Assembly (NCBI RefSeq): GCF_022539315.1
Contig: NC_066316.1
Coordinates: 11,525,108 to 11,589,107 of the forward strand
DNA length: 64,000 bases
Origin: Serinus canaria
Lineage: Eukaryota > Chordata > Aves > Passeriformes > Fringillidae
Direction: 5' to 3'
The notes under the pieces are model-generated. The model had not been told where the DNA came from and did no database searches. It saw nothing but the letters and a program-made list of their open reading frames with translations. The translations under genes were made by a program, and so were the position numbers. Below, in pieces: positions 9,976 through 24,200 of the stretch (within the stretch, counting starts at the first letter, position 1; every line of letters begins with the position of its first letter).

Positions 9976-12900
9976 CACTGTGTTCAGAACAAAGAGATTT
10001 CCATATGACATTGCTCCTCCAGCTGGACTTGACTTGTAGACAACCTTTAAAAAACTGAGGGTTTTTTAAAGAAAAAAGGTGACATGAGGGGTAGAGTTAT
10101 TTGAAAGGAGGTGAGATTTTCAGTGAGTAAATTGCCTTTAAGAACAGTAATTTCATGCTGGCATACACTTGAGAGATTTAGAAATCCAGGTCAGTAATCC
10201 TCAAAAACATCCTTTTGGTAAACAATAAAGGCATGAGCTCGTTTGTCAGCAAGTGCAGGGACCAAGAGCAAGGCTATCAAAGTGGGAATGTGTCAGTCTG
10301 GTTGCAGCAAATAACACAGGGAAATGGAATTTGGGCAGCTAAAAATAACTGCTGGCACGCTGGCTGAACTCTTATGAGTGAGTCCAACTACAAGCCAGTA
10401 AGCATTTATTGGATGACAAACAGCAAAATACTTCTCTTATAGTCACAGTTTGGGATGCAGCTGATGGAGCAGAGGCACAGGCTGTGGGGCTGCAGTGGCT
10501 TTTCCAGGACCAGCAGCCAGATTGCTGTTCAGGTGTCCTCCAAGCTGGGGAGCTGGGCAGGCTCCACACAGCCACCTGCTGCACGACAGCTGATCAGCTG
10601 CTTCCAGAAAACTTCCCTTTTCCCTTTCAAACTGAGATGCATTTTCTAGGAATAGTACAGCAGCTTGCTGTGTGGAACACGCTGAGTGGCTCCCAAAACA
10701 TGTCCCACCACAGCCAGCATCATCCCAAAGAGAAACTGTGGCTGCAGTTCCAGGTGAGAAAGCTTCAATCTGTTCAGGATTGCCTTGGCTTCAGGATGGG
10801 CAGGATGTGAGAGCTGCAGGCACTGGGCTGGTGTGGCTGCAGAAAGGGGGGGAATTCAGCCATGAGGGTCTCATAACCTGGACTGCTTGGGGAACTTGCC
10901 CCAGGGCTCGTGGCTTGGCAAAGCTAGAGAAGGCACAGGTTTTCCTTAGTAACCAAATGCCTCGAAGGAAAATAAAAAAAAATGTTTCTCAAAAAGGTGG
11001 TGGCATAGAGAGAGTTCAGGAATTTCATTAGGAGTTACCTCAGTGTTCCTTTAGCACTTTGTCTGCCTGTGCTTCACAGCAGAGAGGACAAGCTCAGGCC
11101 TCCTGTGCCTGGGGAATGAGACCAGGCAGAGAAAACCTCCCACAGGCATTGAACTCACCCCTCAACCGTATGGGATCCCTGACTTTCTAGGACACCAGGT
11201 CTCAAAGGTTTGGACCAGAAAATTGACTCAGGATGAGATCCAGCGACAGACTTTATTAAACCATAGGGACAGAGACAAGTTTCAGCAGGGGATGTTAAAA
11301 TCATAAAGAAAATGATAATGCAGACACACACCCCTGAGAAAACTTACCCCATCTGCCACTGCCGTCTAATCAGCCTTTCAGGTGGTTGAATTCCTCACTG
11401 ATTACACCTGGAGAGGGAGCAGGTTTGTTACATCAGCCCACCTGGCAGAAGGGCTGTCCTGCTAGCAAGCACAGAGCTCAGGGCAGTCACCAGAGCCTTC
11501 ACTCTGTGTGTTGCACCAAGATTTTCCTTTAGACTCAGGATTGCTGGCAAGCAGTACAGAGATGGATATTAGTGACTTATATTGGATTTATGGGCAGGTC
11601 TAGGGACCAGGAAAAGAATATCATCAATGAGAGAAATGAAGAAAAACAAAAACAAAAACCAAGCAGGGTTCATCTCATGCTTACCAGCAAATGTCCATAT
11701 TTCAAACAGAGGAATTTCAGGTAATTAATTTAAGTCTTGGTGTGTTGCTGGATGGTGCTTGGGAAAGGCAAGTTTGTGCTCCGTTTTCCTTAAGGCTAAA
11801 TTTGTTTGGAAGCTCATTTATACCTGTCTTCAGGCTCTTTTTAGGGAAATTTTTCAAAATGTTGATAATACAAGTATAAGAGTCATCACCTACAGCAGTG
11901 TCTCATCTATTTTAAGAGCTTTAAGTCTAAGTTTGGGTTGCTGGAATTGACTTATAGGTCAGAGTACATCTGCACTAACAGTCCAGTAAGAATAAATTTG
12001 TAGGTCATGGTATTTGATGCTGTGGACCTGATGTCCATGTTATATTTCAGGATTTTCTTTGAACCAGTTGTAGTCTGGCCACACAGACTGAGTGCCAATT
12101 AGTGGTTAGCTTTGTTTAATTGTTTGTTTAATTAATGCATTTAATTTAATCTGCAAATTGTCCTTTCCTTCACGCAGAGTGCTCTGGGAAGTTAATTATA
12201 GGGAGTGGGAATAGCTGAGTTCCTTCAGAACTGCACTCCTGATCTTAAATAAAACTTTGGTGTTGAAGACATCTTCTGGGCATTGGCATATTCCAGTGTG
12301 CTTGTACCAACTCACTGCAAGAAAAGTAGGGTATTTTTAGCATCCAGCCCCAAATGACAATTGCTGACATGAAGGCCTCCCCTGTATTTTCACAAGACTC
12401 AGTGTCTTTAATTCTGGCCCTCATCTTCTCTTTAACCACCACACTGCTACAGAGCATCCCCTCAACCCTTTTCTTAAACTTAAAGAAATCATGGTTTAAA
12501 AGGCTTGTTTCCTCTGAAGAGGCTGAGACAAATATGGAAGTATTTTTAGGTGGGCACTGTCTGAAGGAGCCGTGTCACCAACCCTGAGATCAGCAGTTAT
12601 GCAATTGTAACTTGGAGAAGTACTGTGGGAGCAAACCTGGAGCTGCTGGAGTGGGTGAACTGGGAGAAAGGGCTGGGGCAGCAATGGATTCAGCCCCTGC
12701 TCAGAGGAGGAACCACTCTGAACAGATCCAGTCTTTTGAAAACTCTGCACCCAGATTTTTCAAGACAGGTCTGCTCTTAAACAAAGTTTGAATGTCTTCT
12801 ATTACACAGTTCTCACCAAAATAAATTCATTCCTGTATGGGAATTAATTGCAATAGATTTCCCAATGTAGTCAGTGTTAAAAATATCATGGGAAGCCACA

Positions 12901-15900
12901 AGAGATTGGGCTACATTTTGAGATCTTTTCTTGTAACTGCTGCAGACAGGAAAGCTGCCATTTCCATTAAGATTGAGACTTCACTGCTGCTTTTAACTAC
13001 AGAGTGATTACACTTCCCCCGGCACACTCCATATTATTATGAACATTTTATATGAGTATTCTGAATAGACATCATTAATTCTTTTAGATTTCTAAGTGTT
13101 AGGCATCAAAGACTGACAATATAGACTGATGCTAGAAGATTTTTCAAGTCTGAGTTCTTGTAAATGACCATATTTGTGTGTAAGGAGATGCTTATAAGTT
13201 TCGCCTAAGTTCTAAAAGCATCTTGAGAAGTCTATTTTTTATTATTAAGTTTTGCCAAAAGTTGATAATGCTAGAAAGAAAAATTCTCTGTTAACATAAG
13301 TTTTTGGTTGTTTTTTTTCCAAAACAGTTCAGTTTTATTTGAGAACAGTTAAATTCAGCAACAGGAATATGAATTTATAGTTTTTAGACATATTGAGATT
13401 TTGCTATCATCCAAGCCAATTTAGAATTTTAGAGGCTTCAAAAATAAACTTGAATTGTTGTTCATCTAATTCTTGGTGGCAGGTTCCCCATATCCTGGGT
13501 GAAGCTTTCAGTGCTTGTGAGGGAGGTTGTGGCAATAATCTGGTTCCTTTGTAATAATAATTTGCTTCCTGGGAGGCAGCTTTGCCAGACTTGAATGTGA
13601 GCACATCTTTGCATCTTATGCTGTTCTGCTGCCCACTAAAAACTTCCAGTGATTACTAATCCCTGGGAACCATTGCACAGACACTGCTGCACACTAGCAA
13701 AGCCCCTGGCTCAAAAGCAGAACTTGGCACTAACACATACTTTGGGCAAAATTCCCATTCAATTCAGTGGGAGGAGGAATTTCTTCTTTTTCTTTTCCCT
13801 GGGAGTCCATAGCACCTAAAATAAATCAGAATATTAGAAAGTTTTTAAGAGAGCACATTGAGAGGGAGGCTACATCCCTCAATAAATATCCTGAACCCTG
13901 AATAAAGAAAAGCCAATCCAAACTCCCTAAAACCCATCTGACTTCTTAAGATGAACAATAGGCTAGTGTGGCCGTGTAATTTACTTTTGCAGTCCTCAGT
14001 GGCCTTTCATAATTTGCTTTTAGTTTGGCAGATTGGTGAGATGTGAAAGTCCTGAAGTTACAGCCATAAATAATGCAGACTAACAAAAAGAGGACTGTGC
14101 AAAGAGGACACTTTGGTTTTCAAAATTGTTTTCAAAAATCTCTGCAATGCCATGCATGGTCTGACAGCCTAGGATTGAGGCTGGCCCTGAGCTCAGTGCA
14201 GTTTGGACAGCCCAGCTTTTCTAACAGCTCTGGTTTCTGCAACAGGGAGAAAGACACAGCACCTCTAGAAGCAATGGCAAAGCACCAGCAATTTCATTTT
14301 TATGGGCGTGTTCAGTCTCCACTACAGGGTGATCCCAGGGCTCCACTTGAATCTGATTCATTCACTTCTTTCAGATGTGTATTGAACACTGTCAGCTGGA
14401 GTTCCTTCCCTGAACAACCACATTTCCTCAGTACTCCCACTAGCATCCACCAGGAATTTTTGGAACCAGAGAATTGCTTATGTCACTGCATATGCTTTTC
14501 CCCTATGTTTGGCTTTTTGGGTTTTTTTTTTTGCTTTTTTTTCCTAGTGCTGGGAAAGAACAATCAAATTATAATCCATTTTGGGCTAAATTATAATCAT
14601 CTTTCAGTCTCTTATATGATATAAACAGGTTTCAAATAATTGAGCATTAGGATAGTAAATCATTCTAATTGGAGTTTAAAAGTAATCTGGGAAAAATTAC
14701 ACCAAAGGCCCATAAAAAAGCAAAGCCAACAGGGAACCCATTAATACTGTTCCCTCATTTTTCCTGTTGCTACAGTGGTGTCCATTTCAAGCACTCCAAA
14801 TCCATGACTCAGAGTGCAAAGCCCAAGGCTTTCATTAAAATAACAGTATTTGCAACACATGAAATGTTACTGTAAGGGAAAGAGAGTCACTTCTTCTAAG
14901 CTTTTTATGCTAGACAAAATTCAATAATTGTCTATTGAATTTTATTCAGCAGCATATTGCCATTATTGAGTACGTTTAAAGAGCATTAATTTTCCTAATA
15001 TGCCTACACCCATGTAAGGACAAATGTGGAGAGGAATAAAAATTTCTGCAGCACCCACTGCTCAGCCTGATCTTGCTGCCTGTACTAGCATGTGTTTGTG
15101 CAGGCACAGAAACAACTTGTGCATCCAAGTACAATTGTCACCCTGCTGGTGTGTTCAGGGGGACAAAGGAGGCAGAAAACCACACTGCAGCAAATACTTA
15201 AGTTGCTACTTAAATTTTGTGTTTGAATTGGCTCTGTTCAGGAATAGGTGTTTTCTGGATTATCCAGTTTTCCAGTGTATGCAGAAGGAAATGAAAACAG
15301 GAATGAAAGGAAGATGTTCTTGGTTGACAAGGCTCCTGCTACAAGCAAAGGTTTTTATCCACCACCAAACATTGGAGCCATTGCAGAGGTACAGAGTTAC
15401 TTTTCCTGGGTGGGCCAGAATAAGTCTTCAGGTTAGCCCACAGGAATAACAGCCAATGCAACTTTACAGAAGTTAGATGCTTGATTCCAGCCTTGCTCAG
15501 AGGATTTTATGTCAGCATAACTCTGTAGACTTCATTACAATTTTTTGTGACTGTGCCAGCATGAAGCTGAGCCCAGCAGTATATGTCCATGTCACAGGGA
15601 TTTAAAGTTGAGACCTTCCTTCAACCTCACACAATGGAGGAAGTCCTGTTTTCCCTTTTTTCCTTTTTATTTCAGGGGGAACATTAAAGTTCCATTGTTA
15701 CAGGACTGCAACACAAAGAATGATAGATGTAATCAAAGGGTGTTTTATCTTCCTTTTTTTTTTTTTTCCTTATTAGAAAAGTCAGCAGTTCTGCAGCACT
15801 GGTTCCTGAAGGTGTATAGCACTGCTGTGTTACTACAGCAACAGACAGCACTGACAGGACCAACTTATAGATGAACTGGGTCCTTTTGCAAGATCACCAC

Positions 15901-18900
15901 CAAAATGGTGGCAATAAATCTGCTGAATGTAAAGTTGGTGGGATTAAAAGGTTAACAGGATAAATACAATATAGGAAAGCACCTTATTTTACAAAGAATC
16001 TTCTGCAGTGCTTTACAGCCCCTCAAGTCAAAACAGGTGGGAGAAATTAAATCAGTCCTCCTAGTTTTGTTTTGCACTGTTTCACAAAGGCTTGTCCCAT
16101 CTCCTGTTCAGGGACTGAGGCAGATCTCTGAGCAGGTAACTATTCCACAGGAGCAGGAAGGGATCTGTCTGAGGGAAGGACAGGAATTCCAAACAAGAGG
16201 TAATGCAAACTGCCTCATCTTGGATCAGCTGCTTCCTGCCAAATCAGTCTGCTTTGTTCTCCACCTCCTTGAGGACATGTATATAACAGACACATAGGGG
16301 AAAGAGGGCAATCTCACCTTCCTTTTCCCTCCCTGCCCTTCATTCCTCTTCCTCCATGAGTGACACAGGATCTCTGTTCCTGCTAAAGCACCTTCACAAT
16401 AAATATTAGACTTGCTTCTAACCCTGAGCCCATACAGACACCTTAATGCAGTCCAGCTTTCAAAAGCACACAGTAAAGTGAGCCATTATGATCTGAGCTC
16501 TTTAGGGAGGCTGATTGTAACTTGTATTTACTACTACCCAGTCCAAGCTAGTGTTTGTGATGCAGAGATCCTTTAAAAATTGTGCCAACACATTTACCAG
16601 CAGAAAATCTGCTTCGACTGGGCAAAACTTGCTTGTAGCAAGAAATGAAGGATAAAATAACGAGCACAAAGCATTATGTCAGTGTAACTGTATCTAATTT
16701 AGCTCCAGTTACTGATATTGGGGCTTCTTCTCTTCTGCCTGTTTCTGTGCAGGGTGAGAGAGGAGCATACCCTAGAACAATGCTGCTGCCAGTGAGAGTT
16801 TCACATTGGCTTTGCCTCATCAAAGGCAAGATGAAAGCCAGCAGGGTGGCTGTGAAGAGCTAAATTTCTGAAGAACAATGGCAGTCTGTGTTGAATTAGG
16901 GCCATAGGATTGAATTCCAGAAGCTCTTTAGAGCTATTATGCATTAACTGAGCCACTGTATCTACACGAGGCTGTGCTTGGAGATTGCCTCAAGACCTCT
17001 GTGTCTGAGCTTAAGCAGTAATGAATGAGGTTGAGGCTCATGCATTTTGCCTTGACTTTGAGGGGGAAAAAATCCCAACCTGTGATGGAGAATGGTGTCA
17101 GCTGAGGAGATTGGTGGTCACTTGTTAAGCCTTTCTGACTCATCCATGTTAAATCTCCTGCCTGTGCCCTTAGCTGCAGCTAACTGGACTTTCAGGCAGG
17201 TAGAGAAATAAATGCAGAGACTGAGAAAGAAAAAAAAAAATAGCCAACTCTCCAAACACACTTGGCTACTCAAAAACATGCCTGGAAAAAATGCTCAGTT
17301 AAGAGAGACACCTAAATAATTCACCAACTTTTTAAAGTTTTACACTTTGTGTCATTGATTTCTGACTCTGGCATATTCATCATTATATGGCATGTTATTG
17401 AATTACTGACTCTCACCAAACTGAAACAACCTGGTCAATTCTTTATGTTCTTAGGAGAAACAGAAAAACAGAGAGAGCCTGATCTCTGCATTATCCCAGT
17501 TCAACCCTGTTTTTCTTGTTCTTTCAAACTGTTTCTTGTCGTTCAAATGAATATTTAGGTGTTGAATATCTCCAGCTTTCATTTAGGTGTCAAAGGACTG
17601 ACCAAGTTAAACCTTTCCATAATTTAAGGTCCTTAAAAATATGGAGATAAACACCGTGATTCTTGGATGGTAGAATAGGATTCACTTCACAGAAATTCAC
17701 TGTATATTTAACTATCTCCATGATAAAAGTATAATCTAGATAATTCTATAGTTATCTGATAAAAATAAGCCCTTTCAGAGGGTAATGCATAAATCATCTC
17801 AGATATTTGTGTGAAAAAAACATAAATGCTCTCCACTTCCTCTTGAGAGTCTAGACAGCTCACATTACAGGTTTTTTTGCTTTCTTTGAATTAAAAAGCC
17901 TTACTTAAGTTGTGGCAAGACTTTGCATATATTCATCATTTTCCATCTGGAAAGTCTTCCATTATTAATACATAACCCAAGCTCAAGTAGAAAAATACAT
18001 TGTCTCCTATTTTATGTGAGGCACAAAGGCTTCTTTCTGAAGATGCATTCATCAAAGGTGTATTCTCTTAAGGAATTGCTAGTCCTGTGAATATCCCCTG
18101 CTCCCTTGTCACCCTGTGTGACCAGAGTGTGCTTCACTGGAGGGCACTGCCTGATTTGATGCAGGTGCAGGAACCTCTCTCTGCACGGGTTCTGGTGGCT
18201 CCCCCTCATTCCCAGGCTCTTGGCCTCTTGCTGATCCTCCTGCTCTCCAAATGTGCTTCATTAGAGAGCTCTTGGTGCTGGCTGAGGTTGGAGGTGTTGC
18301 TGTCAGGGCTGAAAGAAACCATTCACCAGCTATGGGAAAAGAATCCAGAGCCCAGAAAGGTGTCCACACTGTGCCATCGTGTTCTGGTTGAAAAAAGCCT
18401 CTTGCAGAGCTGGGCATCACATGCAAATTTCCTGAGCCTTAATCTCAATTCCATAAATCTTCCCCAGTTAATGATCTTATGTACAGAACAATAGCCAGTG
18501 TTCTGGACAGTAGAGAGGCAACAAAATGACAGGTCTATTTGTCTACTTCTGTGCATGGGAACTGTGAACACTCAGAGCCTGTAATACCAAGACTTATTTA
18601 AACTGGAAAGTTCATAAGGTTTTGATCAAAACAAACATAATTTCATTCATTGAGCACCATCTCTGGGGTGCACTGAACTGATATTCATCTGATTATGGCA
18701 GCACCTGGATTAAACATTCTGATCTTGAAGATTTAGGATGTTAGAGATTGAGGAAAAAAGCAGAGACAAGACCCAGTAGTATACAGAGTGCTGGATAGCT
18801 TTTTGTATTCTCCTCTTTGCCTCCCTTTTTTAAAGCTTCTTCCCTTCTGAGCTTGAAATATTAAAGACTACAAGCTGTTCTGCATAACTGGAAACCTGCA

Positions 18901-21181
18901 GACACACAACAATGTAGATATGCTTGTCCAGTTATACTTTGCTCCATTTATTAAAATACTGGTTTAAGTATATCTGGTTTAAATGCACCTTTCATTATTT
19001 AGGGGTTTTTCATTTGGGTCTAAGCATGCCTGTATTATAGAGCAACCTTGTGTTTTTCTGTGCTATAAATACCTCATTTATGTCTTCACATTATCTATTA
19101 CTGTTTATCTCTTAAAGAGGGAAAATGGAATAGATCTAGTGAAACGTACAGTTGCAGGGTAAATTTCTATTGTGTGCTCCTTCCTCAAACTTTATGAGCT
19201 GCTTCAATTAGTATAATTAATAATTAGTATATAAGCTAATTTTCAAGGTCATGGTTAAAAAAACCCAAAACCCCAAAATCTTGGCAGTTGCAAATAGTTC
19301 TTTTCAGAGAAAGATGAGAGTTATAATTTTCTACAACCCCTTTCAGTAATAGGCTATGAAGATAAGTGTATCCAGCATTTACTGGTAGCATAAGATGATT
19401 AGTAACATCCTTTAAACTTCCAGCCATAAAAAGCCAAATGGCATAAGTGAATTCTTGCAGTACTTCCTGGAGGAGAAAGGTCTAAGGTGTGAAAAAAACA
19501 TCTCCTAGATGTGGACCACACAGATGTAGCTTTGATTTCACTCTGCTGTAGTGCACCAGGTCATCTTTCTAAGGCAGCTCATACTTGAGTCTCTCACCAC
19601 CCCTACCCTGACTGGGCATTTCAAGCTCATTTGCCATTTCTGGATCCCCAAAAACCAGAATCATCTCCTGTGGTGCCCTGGCCACCTTGGCCTCTCCTGC
19701 CCTGGATTCCCTCCTGCACCTGCCCAGCCCCAGTGCCCAGCCAGCACCACCCTGCTGCCCTCTGCTCTCCTGAAACTTCTGACATACAGCAACTGCAGCG
19801 AAACCAGAGTGATGGTGCTCCTCAGAATCACCTACCCAAAGACCCCTAGAGATCTGCCCCTTTCTTTACTACTCCAGAGAGTGTATCTGACTCAGCTGGT
19901 GAACAAATGAGCTCACTGAATTTTGAAACCCGTTTTGGCTCCGCTTCTCTCTGCAGCTTCTCGTCTCTTGACTGATTGATTGATTGAGTCATCATTAACA
20001 GCCTGAACCTTTGAATGAAACCTGTGGGAGTCTTACCACTTTTACCAGCAAGAACAGGCTGCTGCACAAGTTTCCCACATGAAAGTACAATTCACTAACA
20101 CATTAAAAAAAAAAAAATCCAAAAGACTGAGATCACAGCTCATAAGTCAGTTTAGTATAGAAATCTTTCACTGAGGCAACTGTTTGAGTACAATAAAAGA
20201 AGTCTGTGGATGGTCTTTCTGTCTGTTTTATGCCCTGATTTTAGCTTGTATGACTTCATCTTTTTGCTTAATATGCTTCATCTTTTTGTGTTTGGACAGA
20301 GGCAAGGTCCTTTTACTGTGCCTTGAGAAGTACCTCATTCCCCCATTTTTTTCTTCTCTCCTTTCTCATCCTTCTCACCACCTCATGCAGCACCATCTTC
20401 CTTGGGACCACTGAGGATAGGACATCTTCCCAGGGAGCCATGAGCACTCTGATTTCATTGCCAGTCTGTGGCAAACCTGTGGACAGAGATGGGGTGTGTG
20501 GCAGAAAACACTGGGTCATTTTGAGAATCCTTGAAAATATAATCTGAACCTGTCACCTAGCAGATGAAGGACCCACCACCAGGCTACTGAGGCAGGCTAA
20601 CCAACCTTATATATATTTTAACACCCCAAAATCCCAGGCTGGATTTGAGCATAGAAGCAGACTTTTACAAAGGCCTTTTGGAGTACCCTTGATCTCATCT
20701 GTTATACTTCAGTGACCATTGTCATTTCTTGGTCATAATGTCAAGGAAAGATACAATTAGATTTATATTTATGTGCTTTGTGCAACATAAAGGGTTATTT
20801 TCTGTTTATGCTATTACTGCTTTGGGAGTACAAACAAAACTGATGAGCACATTATTACACCTTTATGAGGGCAAGTTATTCAGTGCATGAACGCTGCTGA
20901 CACTTTCAGTGCTGTGCTCATGATGCTTATTCTGATCAGAATGGGCTAAATAATACATGAACTCATGCATATACATATTGCAGCTCATCTCTTTCATTAG
21001 GCACCTTGCTAAATTCTCTCAGCTAGCACTCTCATGTTTTCAGGGTGAAAGCCCTTTTATTTGTAGCAGACAGGTTGCAAAATCTTGCTGAGATATCATT
21101 TTGAATTTGTTTGGCTGTGCAACCTAGTTTAACAAGGGTGGATTGCAGCCTTTGCTTTTCCTATTCTTCCTGGGGGAAAAC
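9976..21181. other. Gene desert, first part
   Basis: No gene is recognised in these 11 kb. Longer frames are 10409-10810 (133 codons), 14073-14624 (183 codons), 15024-15449 (141 codons) and 18087-18494 (135 codons). They show no known domain and share their bases with open frames on other strands or frames. Around 11195-11290 the minus strand has AATAAAGTCTGTCGCTGG in a setting that recalls an LTR R/U5 region, but no TATA box or termini could be placed. A short (GATT) run lies near 19976-19988. Confidence 0.55.
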
Positions 21182-21214
21182 AAAAAAAAAAAAAAAAAAA
21201 AAAGAGAGAGAGAG
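21182..21214. repeat. Oligo-A followed by GA repeat
   Basis: Twenty-two A followed directly by about six GA units. It could be a microsatellite that grew from an A-rich tail, but no retroelement body is recognisable upstream. Confidence 0.85.
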
Positions 21215-24200
21215 CTTATGTGAAGTGTTTTAATTTATGAAGAAAAAACATATGAAAGGAGAAGTGGAAAATTTGATTTAGTAATTAAGATTTTGTGTTG
21301 GGAATGTTGTGCTCCGAGTTCAGTCCCCTGCAGGTTCTCTGTGACCTTGGGAAAGTCATGTTAATAGTCCCAAGTCTCTGTAAAGTAGGGTCCTGCTTTT
21401 TTTTCCCCCATGTCTTGTACACTCAGGTTTCACTCAGGTACAGATTCTCTTTCAGTGTCTTTACGCCCATGGCTCCAAACACATTCAGGAATTTTTATAC
21501 AAACCAAGTTCTGGTAAAGCAAATACTTTCAAATTTATAAACTTGGTGCTCCGTTTCAGGATAATAATTTTAAACAAATATGTTGAAGAATGTATCTTTA
21601 GAAAGAAAGCTCCTGCTTCAAGAGATTTTGGGAAGAAAAGTAAGGTTCTGTGCTGAGAGCAGGATGGTATCTGTGCATTAAACAGAGCTGGCACAGAGAA
21701 GGAATCCATCTCTTACATCTGCTCTAGCTCTGTTTCTCAGGAGAGCACCTGCCCTCAGTGTCTGCAGTGCTTCCACACTGAACTTTAGTAGATGGCTTTG
21801 CCCTGGAATGGCTGTGAGAATTCCTCTGTCCTTCCTGCCACCCACTGCCAGCTCTTTCTGCTGAGATAAAATACAAGTGTCTGAAACAAACCAAACACTG
21901 CCCCCAACCCCAACCAAATCAAATTACTGTAATTAAATAGAATTTTAAACCATGAATCATATACCAGGAGCTAACAAACCAGGACACTGGGGCCTGCTAA
22001 TGGGGAACTGCTGTTCATCACCTGGTGTGAGTGCCCAGCTTCTCCAGTTTGAGGTGGTCCAGGCTCATCACTTCCACAGATGCTGACCTCAAAGTCCTCT
22101 GGGTTCTGCAGCTGCACCTGGGGGTCATCCACAAAAAGGTAAAACAAAGCTGGGCTCTTTCTCTCCTTTTGCAATAACCAGCCTGTGCTGCTGCTCCTCA
22201 TCCACAGGGAGGACAGCACAGGGCACAACACAGGCTTGTGTCCATGGAAGTGTCCCTGGTTCATTAGCTCTGATTGCTGCATGAGATTCACCCTTCCCAC
22301 CTGTCCTGGCACCATCCACCAGGCCAGAGTGACCTCCCTGACCAGCAGCAAGCTCTGCTCACTCTGCTCTGAAGGGAAGTGCATGGAGCAGCTCAGCCAG
22401 GTTGCTCATCACTTTCAGTATCTCTTTTGTAGTTGTTCTGTGTTCTAAGCCATGCTTTTCCTCAAGAATTTGCTGCTTCAAAGCAGCAAAAATGGGGACT
22501 AATCCTGTAACTGAGGATTTTCCAATCTCTGCTGTCACTGGTCACCCTATTGGAAATGGTACAAAATCTGAAGGAAAAGGTTAAAACAGATCTACCTTGC
22601 CAAGCCCATGAGGGTTTCATGTCTTTAAGAGCAACACTGGCACTGAGATTTTGGTTAGAAAAATTTCTGTATCCAATCTGTGCTCAGGATCCTGTTACAC
22701 TGAGGTACCCCTGGAATAAAATGCAATCCTGCACCCCCTTGTATCAAGAGGTTCTGTGAACCAGTGAATGCCTTAAGGCTCTGCTTGATGCCCAAAAAGA
22801 CCCAATGTTTGGCCACCTGCAGGGTTCAGTGAGTTCAGAAGGGCTCTAGACCAGGAAATGTTCCCTTGGGTGTTTCTATTTTTATTTTTAATCATGTGTG
22901 TTGTCCTGGTGAGGTTCACACAATTATTTACCTGCACATTAAAGAGCTCCAAAGAGCTTTCAGGAAAGAGTTTCCTATTTCTAGAAACAGAAAAGGAGCT
23001 GGAGAGGAAACCTGAGGACTTTGCCTGGCTTTGTTATGCACAGCACAGAGAGGCTGCTCTAGCTGTGAGAATTTCAGAGCAGTTTTTGTTCAGGACAGCC
23101 TGGCAGGGAGAGACACAAAACTGATCAAAGAAAAGAGCCAGGCAGTTGTTTGTATGGAGATTCTCCTTCTCATCCTTGTTGGCTGTGGGTCTGCTTGTGC
23201 CACTTGAAGCTGATAGCAAGGCTTGAATGTGAGAAAAGTGAGAAGTGACAGAAGACACTAAACAAGAGTACCTGTCTCATACCTTTTTATCTTTGTAACT
23301 AATTCCAAAGAGTCTGAGGTAGATGATCACCCCAGGCTATTTTCTAGCTACCCTCCCTTTCTGTGCAGGTAATGTTCAGGAAGCTTGTAATGTAACAGAG
23401 GCCCTGCCATCCAGTCTGTAGTTGCTTCATGTCATCCTCTTCAGGCTTTTTATGTTATAAACATTTCTTTCTAATACCTCAAAGAGAAATGCTCTAGTAA
23501 TTATAGCAGCAATTTCCTTCCTTAGCTTTACTGTTTCTTCTCTCCTGTGCAGATTATTTCATTTAAGCTGATATCCTGAGCAATTATAGTACAACATCAT
23601 TTGAGACGTAATCACCTCTGGCTAACCTCTTCAGGATCCTTTGGATATAAATGTGTTGATGTCTAAGCATCCCAGTGAAAACATTTCAGTGAGAAAAAAA
23701 CAATATAAAACCTAATATTTCCCAGCAAACTCGGCCAGGAATAGAGCAGAACAAGTGCTCCTTGTTAGTGGGGGGGAGGAATATCAGAAGAAGATCTTAC
23801 ATTGATTTTATGGCCAGAAAGAATAACTGTGATCATCTATTCCCATCACCTGCAAAACACAGGCCGAGAATTTGGCTGCAGCCAGCACTACTGGCTGTAA
23901 TGAGCCTCATCCAAAACCCTGTGCAGTCACTGGGAAATGGAATGGCTGCAGTGAGAGCTTTGGATGATGATCAGCGCGAGCAGAAGCCCAGCAGTGCAGC
24001 ACAGCTGTGGGGAAATCCCTGGAACACACTGAGCAGTGATCATTTGCCAGTAAACAGGAAGCATCAGTGCCTTCCTGCAGGCAGGACATTGCCTCTTCCA
24101 GAATTTCTCCCTGTCTCTGTGGCTGTTCTCACTGGGATGGGAAGGGAACTGGGGGGAAATGGCCAGGGAAGAATCACTTTTCCCTGCTTTCCTGCCCTGT

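Noticed and set aside
14073..14624. 183-codon open frame on the + strand
   Set aside because: No recognisable domain; its end runs through a T-rich tract that encodes a Phe/Leu stretch, and there is no sign of splice sites or a promoter.
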